From Candidatus Nomurabacteria bacterium (GTDB lineage Bacteria; Patescibacteriota; Minisyncoccia; Phycocordibacterales; UBA1006), in assembly GCA_943357975.1 (NCBI GenBank), contig CALRGS010000022.1:1-9205 (forward strand): 9,205 nt of DNA, in the 5' to 3' direction. A program made the position numbers and the translations under genes. Under the pieces are notes generated by a model. It worked only from the letters and a program-made list of their open reading frames with translations. It was not told the DNA's origin and did no database searches. Positions within the stretch are counted from its first letter, which is position 1. The number at the start of each line of letters is the position of its first letter. Of the stretch, positions 1-5,035 are shown one piece after another.

Positions 1-531
1 TTCAGTGCAATTCGTTCAGTATTCCACAGAGAGATTTCTCCGACGTTGGTGGTTGATTATGGTGCAGGTACCACAAAAGTTTCTATTGTTGAGTATGGTG
101 TAGTACGTGCTTATCATGTGATTAATCGCGGAAGTGCATTTACGAGCGACGCTCTCGCACGATCACTTGGAATTGATTTTGATAAAGCAGAGGAGCTCAA
201 ACGAACTATTGGCATGGCAGAAACTGCAGGCCAAGAAAAAATTGTCGAAGCCATTACTGCAGACACGCAATACATTATTAACGAGATCCAAACGATTTTG
301 TTGCAGTATGAGCGACAATCTCATAAAGCGGTAACTAAAATTATTCTCTGTGGAGGAGGAGCAAGCCTCCCAGGTTTTATTGAAAAAGTTTCTGAAAGTT
401 TCGGAGTAGAGACTGTGTACGGTGATCCGTTTGGTAAGGCAGAGTATCCAGAATTTATGGCCCCAGTACTCAAGAAAGCAGGACCAGAATTTACTGTCGC
501 GATGGGGTTGGCGCTCAAAGACTTTATTTAG
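1..531 (+). CDS. pilM: PilM, actin-like pilus assembly ATPase (C-terminal part, 5' truncated by window)
   Basis: The reading frame is open from base 1, so the gene begins upstream of the window; 176 residues are visible, about half of a usual ~350-residue PilM. An internal TTG at 46 is not a credible start because conserved sequence precedes it (AIRSVFHREISPTLVVD). Visible residues 16-30 (LVVDYGAGTTKVSIV) match the second phosphate-binding motif of the actin/FtsA/PilM fold. Residues 114-126 (IILCGGGASLPGF) match the adenosine-binding motif. In the family, PilM is a cytoplasmic ATP-binding protein that binds the N-terminal tail of PilN and links the cytoplasmic motor to the membrane alignment complex. 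The gene ends in TAG and is followed within 10 nt by a strong hairpin terminator, so pilM appears to end its own transcript before pilN. Identification is firm. Confidence 0.93.
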   Translation, partial: FSAIRSVFHREISPTLVVDYGAGTTKVSIVEYGVVRAYHVINRGSAFTSDALARSLGIDFDKAEELKRTIGMAETAGQEKIVEAITADTQYIINEIQTILLQYERQSHKAVTKIILCGGGASLPGFIEKVSESFGVETVYGDPFGKAEYPEFMAPVLKKAGPEFTVAMGLALKDFI

Positions 532-537
532 TTATAC

Positions 538-580
538 ACAAACAAAAAACAGGCAAGGCACTTGCTTGTTTTTTGTTTGT
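538..580 (+). terminator. Hairpin terminator after pilM
   Basis: Arms 538-557 and 561-580 are complementary over 20 positions with a single G-T wobble, around a 3-nt loop (GCA). The 5' arm is A-rich and the 3' arm ends in a T-rich run, so the structure resembles an intrinsic terminator and could work in both directions. It lies 6 nt after the pilM stop. The 3' arm also contains the candidate -35 element of the pilN promoter. Confidence 0.8.
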
Positions 581-591
581 CATAGTATAAT
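562..591 (+). promoter_or_regulatory. Promoter of the pilN-pilO-pilP-like unit
   Basis: A perfect -10 TATAAT lies at 586-591, with a partial -35 TTGCTT at 562-567 (18-bp spacer). The hexamer ends 9 nt before the pilN ATG, so the transcript would have a leader of at most about 3 nt. The element sits directly after the pilM terminator, as expected for a new transcription unit. Confidence 0.6.
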
Positions 592-600
592 GATGGAAGT

Positions 601-1227
601 ATGGATCAGGGACAATTCACCACAACTTTTATTCCCAAAAAACCTCTTACTGATGTCACACCAAGTGGGGCACAACCAGTATCTCGTCCCGTTGGACTTC
701 TTTCGTCGATCTCAACGATATTGTTTTTTGTGACCATCCTCATCGCAGGAGGTGTTTATTTCTGGAAAGGATATGAAACGAAAAACGTTGTTGTACTTGC
801 TGATTCAATTAAAAAAATTGAGAAAACGTTTGAACCAGAATTGGTGACAAAGCTCCAGTCACTGGATCGTCAATTAAAGAATGGAGGTACTTTGGTAAAG
901 GGCCACACGGTGGTTTCTCCAGTGTTTGACCTCCTTGAGTCTTCAACACTAAAGACCGTGAAATTTACCAAATTTGACGTGGTGTTTGATGATGTAAAGG
1001 GGACTCAGATTAAAATGTCAGGAGAGGCCGATGGATACCGATCCATTGCACAACAATCTGATGTCCTTGGGGCGAATAGTTATTTGAAGGATGCTATTTT
1101 CTCGAACTTTTTCCTTACTCCCAAGGGTCGTATTTCGTTTGATCTCTCGTTCGGAGTGAAGCCCGATTTTGTCGATTTCGAGAAAGCTCTCATCTCGGCT
1201 CCTTTGGAAGGAGTAACCACCCAATAA
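601..1227 (+). CDS. pilN: PilN-like type IV pilus alignment protein
   Basis: The protein has 208 residues: a cytoplasmic N-terminus (1-32), one membrane segment (about 33-55), a short coiled-coil-like stretch (about 65-95) and a C-terminal alpha/beta region (about 105-195) consistent with the ferredoxin-like fold of PilN. The N-terminal TTTFIPKKPL resembles, in position and hydrophobic/basic character, the PilN tail that docks into PilM; equating the two is inference. It lies directly between pilM and a PilO-like gene, the standard order. PilN normally forms a heterodimer with PilO in the inner membrane. The ATG at 601 is chosen because the -10 element and the terminator leave no room further upstream; the nearby ATGs at 590 and 593 are out of frame. 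There is no Shine-Dalgarno sequence. Sequence similarity to proteobacterial PilN looks low, so the call rests on architecture plus context. Confidence 0.8.
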   Translation: MDQGQFTTTFIPKKPLTDVTPSGAQPVSRPVGLLSSISTILFFVTILIAGGVYFWKGYETKNVVVLADSIKKIEKTFEPELVTKLQSLDRQLKNGGTLVKGHTVVSPVFDLLESSTLKTVKFTKFDVVFDDVKGTQIKMSGEADGYRSIAQQSDVLGANSYLKDAIFSNFFLTPKGRISFDLSFGVKPDFVDFEKALISAPLEGVTTQ

Positions 1228-1231
1228 TTAT

Positions 1232-1786
1232 ATGAGACTCATCCTTTCTATTTTAATGATGGCGGCATCAATCGGCGGATTCGTCGGGTTCATTGTGCCT
1301 CAGTACAAAGCCACTCAAGCTTTGCGTGTTCAAGCAGCTGATTATAATAAGATTCTTGAGAATGCACGAACCCTCCAGGAGGAGCGTAATAAGCTGGTGA
1401 CAAAATACAACGCTTTTGATCAAAGCCTTCTTGAAAAATTGAATGCGATGCTTCCACGGAATCCAGAAAATGTGAAATTGATTTTGGAATTGGATTCTAT
1501 TGCAAAACAATATGGAATCAATCTTCAGAATGTGAAGATTGAGAACGTAACAAACGAAGCACAGACTAATGTGCGTCCTGGAACGGCTCCTGCGAATCCA
1601 GATATCGGAACACTCAATATTACTTTCTCGGTGGCGGGATCATATGAAGGGTTCACCAACTTCGTGCGAACGGTCGAGAAGAGTTTGCGCATCGTAGATA
1701 TCCAGAAGGTTACCTTTACGGCTCTTGATGATACCAAGAATACTTATCAGTATACAGTAGGGATTAAAACCTATTGGCTTAAATAA
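1232..1786 (+). CDS. pilO: PilO-like type IV pilus alignment protein
   Basis: The protein has 184 residues: a nearly immediate membrane segment (about 3-22), a coiled-coil stretch (about 28-72), and a C-terminal ferredoxin-like region. The motif LPRNPENVKLILELDSIAKQ starts at residue 74. This 'LP...ll..l...a...G' signature at the end of the coiled coil is characteristic of PilO/GspM-type proteins. It starts 4 nt after the pilN stop codon, indicating one mRNA and probably translational coupling. A GGAAGGAG sequence at 1206-1213 is 18 nt from the ATG, too far for a normal ribosome binding site. In the family, PilO pairs with PilN to form the periplasmic part of the alignment complex. The ending in TYWLK* is intact. 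Confidence 0.82.
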   Translation: MRLILSILMMAASIGGFVGFIVPQYKATQALRVQAADYNKILENARTLQEERNKLVTKYNAFDQSLLEKLNAMLPRNPENVKLILELDSIAKQYGINLQNVKIENVTNEAQTNVRPGTAPANPDIGTLNITFSVAGSYEGFTNFVRTVEKSLRIVDIQKVTFTALDDTKNTYQYTVGIKTYWLK

Positions 1787-1797
1787 TCACTCTCTAT

Positions 1798-2196
1798 ATG
1801 GCATCAAAAATTTTTAAAATTATCATAGCGGTTCTCGTGCTTGCGGCCATAGGTGGTGCCGTGTATTACTTTGGGTACAAGAAAGACGGGGTAGCAACGG
1901 TTACCGGACTAGTTTCAAGTAATACAGGAGCATCAACAGGATTACAAAATTCTGCGATTGGTGAGGGAAGCACAGGAAGCCAGGTGGTTGCCATCTTACG
2001 AAACCTTTCAGCTATTAAGCTTGATGATTCGGTATTCAGAAATCCTGCGTTCGCGCTCCTTACCGATATTTCAATTTCACTTCCTCCGGTTACTAATCAA
2101 GGCCGTAGAAATCCGTTCGCACCCGTTGGTGCCGCTGATACTACAACAACGACGCCTGGAACAGGAACCGTTCCTACAGGTGGCCCAAGTTTCTAA
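1798..2196 (+). CDS. PilP-like small membrane-anchored pilus protein with GRRNPFAP motif
   Basis: The protein has 132 residues, with one N-terminal membrane segment (about 5-25) after a lysine-containing start, so the remainder should be outside the membrane. A Ser/Thr/Gly-rich linker (about 38-60) leads to a short conserved-looking block (about 62-112) that ends in QGRRNPFAPVG at 101-111. A Thr/Pro/Gly-rich tail closes the protein. PilP lipoproteins of Gram-negative bacteria carry a similar 'GRRDPF' motif, and this gene occupies the pilP position after pilN and pilO. There is no lipobox cysteine and no PilP beta-domain of normal size, so functional equivalence is inference. It starts 11 nt after the pilO stop without a visible Shine-Dalgarno sequence and ends at a terminator, making it the last gene of the pilN unit. 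Confidence 0.65.
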   Translation: MASKIFKIIIAVLVLAAIGGAVYYFGYKKDGVATVTGLVSSNTGASTGLQNSAIGEGSTGSQVVAILRNLSAIKLDDSVFRNPAFALLTDISISLPPVTNQGRRNPFAPVGAADTTTTTPGTGTVPTGGPSF

Positions 2197-2234
2197 ACAC
2201 AAGCAAAAATCCCTGAAGGGATTTTTGCTTGTGT
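2197..2234 (+). terminator. Perfect hairpin terminator after the pilN-O-P-like unit
   Basis: Arms 2197-2213 and 2218-2234 are perfectly complementary over 17 bp with a 4-nt loop (TGAA). The 5' arm begins immediately after the TAA stop and contains a five-A run, mirrored by five Ts in the 3' arm. The last six bases of the 3' arm (TTGTGT) are also the candidate -35 of the next promoter. Confidence 0.85.
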
Positions 2235-2257
2235 GAATATTTGGACAGGAGTATACT
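2229..2257 (+). promoter_or_regulatory. Promoter of the first small duplicated gene
   Basis: A -35 TTGTGT (2229-2234) and -10 TATACT (2252-2257) are separated by 17 bp. Transcription would start near G2264, leaving a leader of about 35 nt before the ATG at 2299. The second copy of the gene has the same arrangement, which supports both calls. Confidence 0.55.
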
Positions 2258-2260
2258 CAG

Positions 2261-2373
2261 AGGGTTATTAGTAGCTAATAAGACCTATTTTATTTTACAT
2301 GGAATCATTAAAGAAAATTTTACCCCTCATTCTCATCGCAATCGTATTTGCAGTAGGAGGATATTTCATCGGC
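2261..2373 (+). repeat. Direct repeat copy 1: leader plus first 25 codons
   Basis: This segment is repeated at 2766-2877. The 25 coding codons (2299-2373) differ at only three positions from copy 2, all three synonymous. The leader upstream shares AGGGTTATTA at its start and ATTTTATTTTA before the ATG. Similarity stops abruptly after the codons for YFIG. This indicates a local tandem duplication or exchange with a conserved 5' module. Confidence 0.9.
2265..2281 (+). promoter_or_regulatory. Dyad symmetry at the transcription start (possible operator or leader hairpin)
   Basis: TTATTAG, a 3-nt spacer and CTAATAA form a perfect 7-bp inverted repeat immediately downstream of the predicted start site. 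A degraded version with a shorter stem is found at the equivalent place before the second copy (about 2771-2785). It could be a repressor site or a small mRNA hairpin. The region is A+T-rich, so chance is possible. Confidence 0.3.
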
Positions 2374-2646
2374 TTTGGAAATTTTTTGAATCAATCAGCA
2401 ATGGTTTTTAAGGGGATACCTAAAAATCCTCCATCACTAGTTAATTATGCTGATGATGGAACATGTTGGATCAATTGGGGAGCTGATGAGGTTGATTGGG
2501 AAGGTACAACCTCCTATGATAGTTATGGAATTCGTCACTGTGACTTTCAGTTAAGATCCGATACTCAAAAAGGGAGCAATATCCCAGAGATCACACTAGT
2601 AAAACCAAGTATTAAAGCAGTGCCTCCAACAACCAAGACTCGTTAG
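2299..2646 (+). CDS. Small membrane-anchored protein of unknown function, copy 1
   Basis: The protein has 115 residues, and I do not recognise a family. MESLKKILPLILIAIVFA begins a lysine-flanked membrane segment (about residues 6-25), which predicts an N-in anchor with the rest exposed outside. No signal-peptidase site, lipobox or prepilin motif is evident. The exposed part is acidic and Trp/Tyr-containing in the middle (WINWGADEVDWEG), has two cysteines (56 and 81) that could pair, and ends in a basic Pro/Thr-rich tail. The start is fixed by the near-identical start of the downstream copy. It lies between the pilP-like gene and pilB, with its own promoter and no Shine-Dalgarno sequence. Downstream of the TAG, the +1 frame stays open for another 20 or so codons, so the C-terminus may have been altered by a frameshift. 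A role on the pilus or cell surface is inferred from position only. Confidence 0.6.
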   Translation: MESLKKILPLILIAIVFAVGGYFIGFGNFLNQSAMVFKGIPKNPPSLVNYADDGTCWINWGADEVDWEGTTSYDSYGIRHCDFQLRSDTQKGSNIPEITLVKPSIKAVPPTTKTR

Positions 2647-2693
2647 TATTTTTCAAAATGATGCTGATATCGCAGGTGATTCAGGCAGGCTGA

Positions 2694-2746
2694 GTGTGGC
2701 GTGACCTCTACTGATGATGTAGTAGGGAGACACTTGTATTGTTTTT
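2694..2746 (+). terminator. Possible weak terminator between the two small genes
   Basis: CTACT/AGTAG arms (2707-2711 and 2721-2725), extended outward by CC/GG and GTGT/ACAC with bulges, are followed by a T-rich run (2734-2746). The stem is irregular and weaker than the other hairpins in this window, and the T-rich run overlaps the next promoter's -35, so this is tentative. Confidence 0.3.
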
Positions 2747-2762
2747 AGGAGGGTATTACAAT
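2734..2762 (+). promoter_or_regulatory. Promoter of the second small duplicated gene
   Basis: A -35 TTGTAT (2734-2739) and -10 TACAAT (2757-2762) are spaced by 17 bp, matching the geometry before copy 1. The predicted start near G2769 falls at the same base of the shared AGGGTTATTA sequence as in copy 1, giving a leader of about 34 nt before the ATG at 2803. Confidence 0.45.
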
Positions 2763-2765
2763 GAA

Positions 2766-2877
2766 AGGGTTATTAATCACTAATGTATTAATTTTATTTT
2801 ATATGGAATCATTAAAGAAAATTTTACCACTCATTCTCATTGCAATCGTATTTGCAGTAGGAGGATATTTTATCGGC
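2766..2877 (+). repeat. Direct repeat copy 2: leader plus first 25 codons
   Basis: This is the counterpart of 2261-2373. The coding part 2803-2877 matches copy 1 at 72 of 75 bases with identical translation, whereas sequences beyond 2877 show no evident similarity to copy 1. Confidence 0.9.
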
Positions 2878-3189
2878 AAGGGTACTATCAGTGGTCAGGA
2901 AGCAGCATTTTATAAGTCGGCAACGGTTGCCCAGAAAGCAAGCTGGAATTGTATCCGAAATCCACAAGGTCCTGGATGTGATAAGGCGATGACGCAGACA
3001 CCTTCTGGAACACCTGTTTCCGGGATGATGAATATTAATAAGACAATACTTGCCCCAGGGTTTTATTACCGCTCTACTAATGGAGGCCAGGGATGTATTA
3101 TTACATCCGAATCGACAGAGAAGAGTTTTACAATAGATCTTCCTTGCCCATGGATTATTCAGCATTTAACTACAACCATAATAAAATAA
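2803..3189 (+). CDS. Small membrane-anchored protein of unknown function, copy 2
   Basis: The protein has 128 residues from the ATG at 2803. An in-frame ATG at 2761 would add 14 residues, but it overlaps the -10 element and lacks a counterpart in copy 1, so the internal start is preferred. Residues 1-25 are identical to copy 1 and form the same N-in membrane anchor. The exposed domain is unrelated to copy 1: it has four cysteines (50, 59, 98, 115), enough for two disulfides, a Pro/Gly-rich segment around 53-75, and a C-terminal stretch with alternating polar and hydrophobic residues (about 85-128) that may be beta-rich. No family is recognised. The gene is closed by a perfect hairpin terminator. 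A surface or pilus-accessory role is inferred only from the location and anchor. Confidence 0.62.
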   Translation: MESLKKILPLILIAIVFAVGGYFIGKGTISGQEAAFYKSATVAQKASWNCIRNPQGPGCDKAMTQTPSGTPVSGMMNINKTILAPGFYYRSTNGGQGCIITSESTEKSFTIDLPCPWIIQHLTTTIIK

Positions 3190-3194
3190 TTATC

Positions 3195-3249
3195 TTATCA
3201 AACAACAAAACCGCCCACTGAACACCAAGGCGGTTTTGTTGTTTGATAA
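3195..3249 (+). terminator. Perfect 21-bp hairpin terminator before pilB
   Basis: Arms 3195-3215 and 3229-3249 are perfectly complementary over 21 bp with a 13-nt loop. The stem has a GC-rich top (CCGCC/GGCGG) and an A/T-rich base with a T-rich 3' side, as for an intrinsic terminator; the symmetry suggests it could act in both directions. It starts 5 nt after the stop of the second small gene and overlaps the candidate -35 of the pilB promoter. Confidence 0.85.
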
Positions 3250-3265
3250 ATGATTGTGATATAAT
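3236..3265 (+). promoter_or_regulatory. pilB promoter, leaderless geometry
   Basis: A perfect -10 TATAAT (3260-3265) is preceded by TGA, giving an extended -10 (TGnTATAAT). A weak -35 TTGTTG (3236-3241) lies 18 bp upstream, inside the terminator arm. Exactly 6 nt separate the -10 from the pilB ATG, so the start codon A would itself be the usual +1 position. Confidence 0.62.
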
Positions 3266-3271
3266 AATCAC

Positions 3272-5011
3272 ATGAATTTCCTTGAACAGTTGATAAAGAA
3301 GAGCATCATCAATCGCTATCAAATGGAAGATATTATCGAGAAATCTCGTGATATGAATGGTGATATCGATCGAGCTTTGGAATCATTTGGTATTGCATCT
3401 GATGTGGTACGTTCAGTACGTGCAGAATTTTTTGGTCTTCCAGAACGCGCTATTGATTTTCAAAACTTTGCTTTTGATGTATTGAAGTATATTCCTGAGG
3501 ATGCGTCGGTGAACTATAAGCTGGTTCCGTTAGGAATCAAAAAGGGTGTTTTGGAGGTAGGAATGCTTGACCCTAGTGATGTGGCAGGACTTGGTGCGCT
3601 CCAATTTATCTCATCGAAAATAAAAATGCCTATTGATAAGGTAGTCATTTCCTACGATGATTTTAAGAAAGTCATAGAGGGGTACCATGGAGTGACTACC
3701 TTGTCTGATGATGAAGGAGGAACAGCTAACAGTATGGCTGATGAAATTTTAGATGTACCGACCGACCAGATCAATGAAAATGAAGGCGTAAATAGTGACG
3801 GGTCTATTACTGAGGATGCTCCTGCAACAAAAATGATTGGGGTGATTGTGAAGAATGCTATTGATGGAGGAGCTTCAGATATTCATATCGAAAACGTAGG
3901 GACAGAGGTTCGTGTGCGTTATCGTGTGGATGGAATTTTGCATACATCGCTCCGTCCGAATAAATCATTTGCAAGTGCGCTGGTTGCCAAAGTAAAAACC
4001 TTAACAGGAACGATGAAACTTGATGAGAAGCGTAAGCCACAGGATGGGCGATTTGTTGCACTTGTAGATAAAGGAACCGCTCGTGAACGTAAAGTAGATT
4101 TCCGTGTGTCGTCACTCCCAACATTTTATGGTGAAAAAATCGTGATTCGTATTTTGGATCCTGAACGAGGAGTAAAAACATTGGATGATGTAGGGCTTTC
4201 ACCAGAACACCTCACGATTATTCGCGATATGATTAAACGTCCGCACGGATTGATTTTGATGACAGGTCCAACAGGAGAAGGAAAATCTACAACACTGTAT
4301 GCCATGATCAAGGAAATTGATCGTGAAGGGTTGAACGTGGTTTCACTCGAAGACCCGATTGAATATAACATTCCAGGAATGAGTCAGTCACAAGTAAAAC
4401 CTGAGATTGGGTATGACTTTGCCAATGGGCTGAGAACTATTTTGCGACAAGACCCTGATGTGATCATGGTAGGGGAAATTCGTGATGCAGAAACCGCAAA
4501 ATTGGCCATCCAGGCCGCGCTTACGGGTCACCTAGTATTTGCAACACTGCACACCAGTAGTGCCATTGGTGCCGTGCCACGTTTGATTGATATGGGGGTA
4601 GATCCATACTTGATTGCACCAACCCTTATTATGTCGATGGCGCAGCGCTTGGTACAAAAATTAGTCCCTAACACCGGTAATGCTGTTGCGGTTGAGGGAG
4701 CAGTAGAGGAAATTATTACTCGCGAATTCTCTGATCTCTCCGCAGATTACTTGAGCAAGCTCCCCATTACAGGAAATGTGTATGAGGCACAGCGGTCAGA
4801 TAGTTCACAATCGGGTATGCACGGACGCATGCCAGCAGTAGAACTATTCACGGTAGATAAGGAGCTTGAGAAAATTATTTTGAAAAAACCAACCGAGGAT
4901 GAGATTTATGAATATGTGCGCAAGACCCAAGGAATGCTTACGATGAAAAATGATGCGATATTAAAATCAATGGCTGGACTTATTCCTTGGAGTGAAGTAA
5001 ATAGTTTGTAA
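3272..5011 (+). CDS. pilB: PilB, type IV pilus extension ATPase
   Basis: The protein has 579 residues, normal for PilB/GspE. The N-terminal part (about 1-135) resembles an MshEN/T2SSE-N regulatory domain (FFGLPERAID, then KLVPLGIKKGVLEVGMLDP). An acidic, low-complexity linker (about 140-175) follows, then the hexameric ATPase core. Visible motifs are Walker A GPTGEGKST at 332-340 (K338), Asp-box region SLEDPIEY, Walker B-type DPDVIMVGEIRD at 394-405 with catalytic E402, and His box GHLVFATLHT at 419-428. PilB hydrolyses ATP at the cytoplasmic face of PilC to drive pilin insertion. The tetracysteine zinc motif of most PilB/GspE proteins is absent: RLVQKLVPNTGN at 459-470 and RSDSSQSG at 508-515 occupy the places of the two CxxC pairs. 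The order pilB-pilT-pilC confirms the assignment over PilT or GspE. Confidence 0.95.
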   Translation: MNFLEQLIKKSIINRYQMEDIIEKSRDMNGDIDRALESFGIASDVVRSVRAEFFGLPERAIDFQNFAFDVLKYIPEDASVNYKLVPLGIKKGVLEVGMLDPSDVAGLGALQFISSKIKMPIDKVVISYDDFKKVIEGYHGVTTLSDDEGGTANSMADEILDVPTDQINENEGVNSDGSITEDAPATKMIGVIVKNAIDGGASDIHIENVGTEVRVRYRVDGILHTSLRPNKSFASALVAKVKTLTGTMKLDEKRKPQDGRFVALVDKGTARERKVDFRVSSLPTFYGEKIVIRILDPERGVKTLDDVGLSPEHLTIIRDMIKRPHGLILMTGPTGEGKSTTLYAMIKEIDREGLNVVSLEDPIEYNIPGMSQSQVKPEIGYDFANGLRTILRQDPDVIMVGEIRDAETAKLAIQAALTGHLVFATLHTSSAIGAVPRLIDMGVDPYLIAPTLIMSMAQRLVQKLVPNTGNAVAVEGAVEEIITREFSDLSADYLSKLPITGNVYEAQRSDSSQSGMHGRMPAVELFTVDKELEKIILKKPTEDEIYEYVRKTQGMLTMKNDAILKSMAGLIPWSEVNSL

Positions 5012-5020
5012 TTATTTAAA

Positions 5021-5029
5021 TGATATACT
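5021..5029 (+). promoter_or_regulatory. pilT promoter (extended -10), leaderless geometry
   Basis: TGATATACT combines a TGn extension with -10 TATACT (5024-5029), exactly 6 nt before the pilT ATG. No convincing -35 is seen, as is common for extended -10 promoters. There is no hairpin between pilB and pilT, so read-through from pilB is also possible. Confidence 0.5.
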
Positions 5030-5035
5030 AAACAT

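Noticed and set aside
46..531. Complete small gene starting at TTG 46
   Set aside because: The frame is open to base 1 and the preceding residues (AIRSVFHREISPT) fit PilM, so this is the end of a truncated pilM rather than a new gene.
538..580. The long inverted repeats as ends of an insertion sequence or integron-type sites
   Set aside because: Each pair of arms is separated by only 3-13 nt and lies directly after a stop codon with T-rich 3' sides, so intrinsic terminators explain them. No transposase or integrase gene is present.
1206..1213. GGAAGGAG as ribosome binding site for the PilO-like gene
   Set aside because: It ends 18 nt before the ATG at 1232, beyond normal Shine-Dalgarno spacing, and it lies in the pilN coding sequence (codons for LEG).
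2229..2411. 60-codon open frame overlapping the first promoter and the start of the first small gene
   Set aside because: It overlaps the terminator arm, promoter and the conserved duplicated module in a different frame, and its translation looks random.
2761..2802. Earlier ATG start at 2761 for the second small gene
   Set aside because: It overlaps the -10 element, has no counterpart in the first copy, and the two genes align exactly from the ATGs at 2299 and 2803.
3195..3249. Riboswitch or structured leader for pilB
   Set aside because: It is a simple uninterrupted hairpin located upstream of the predicted pilB transcription start, so it is not in the pilB mRNA.
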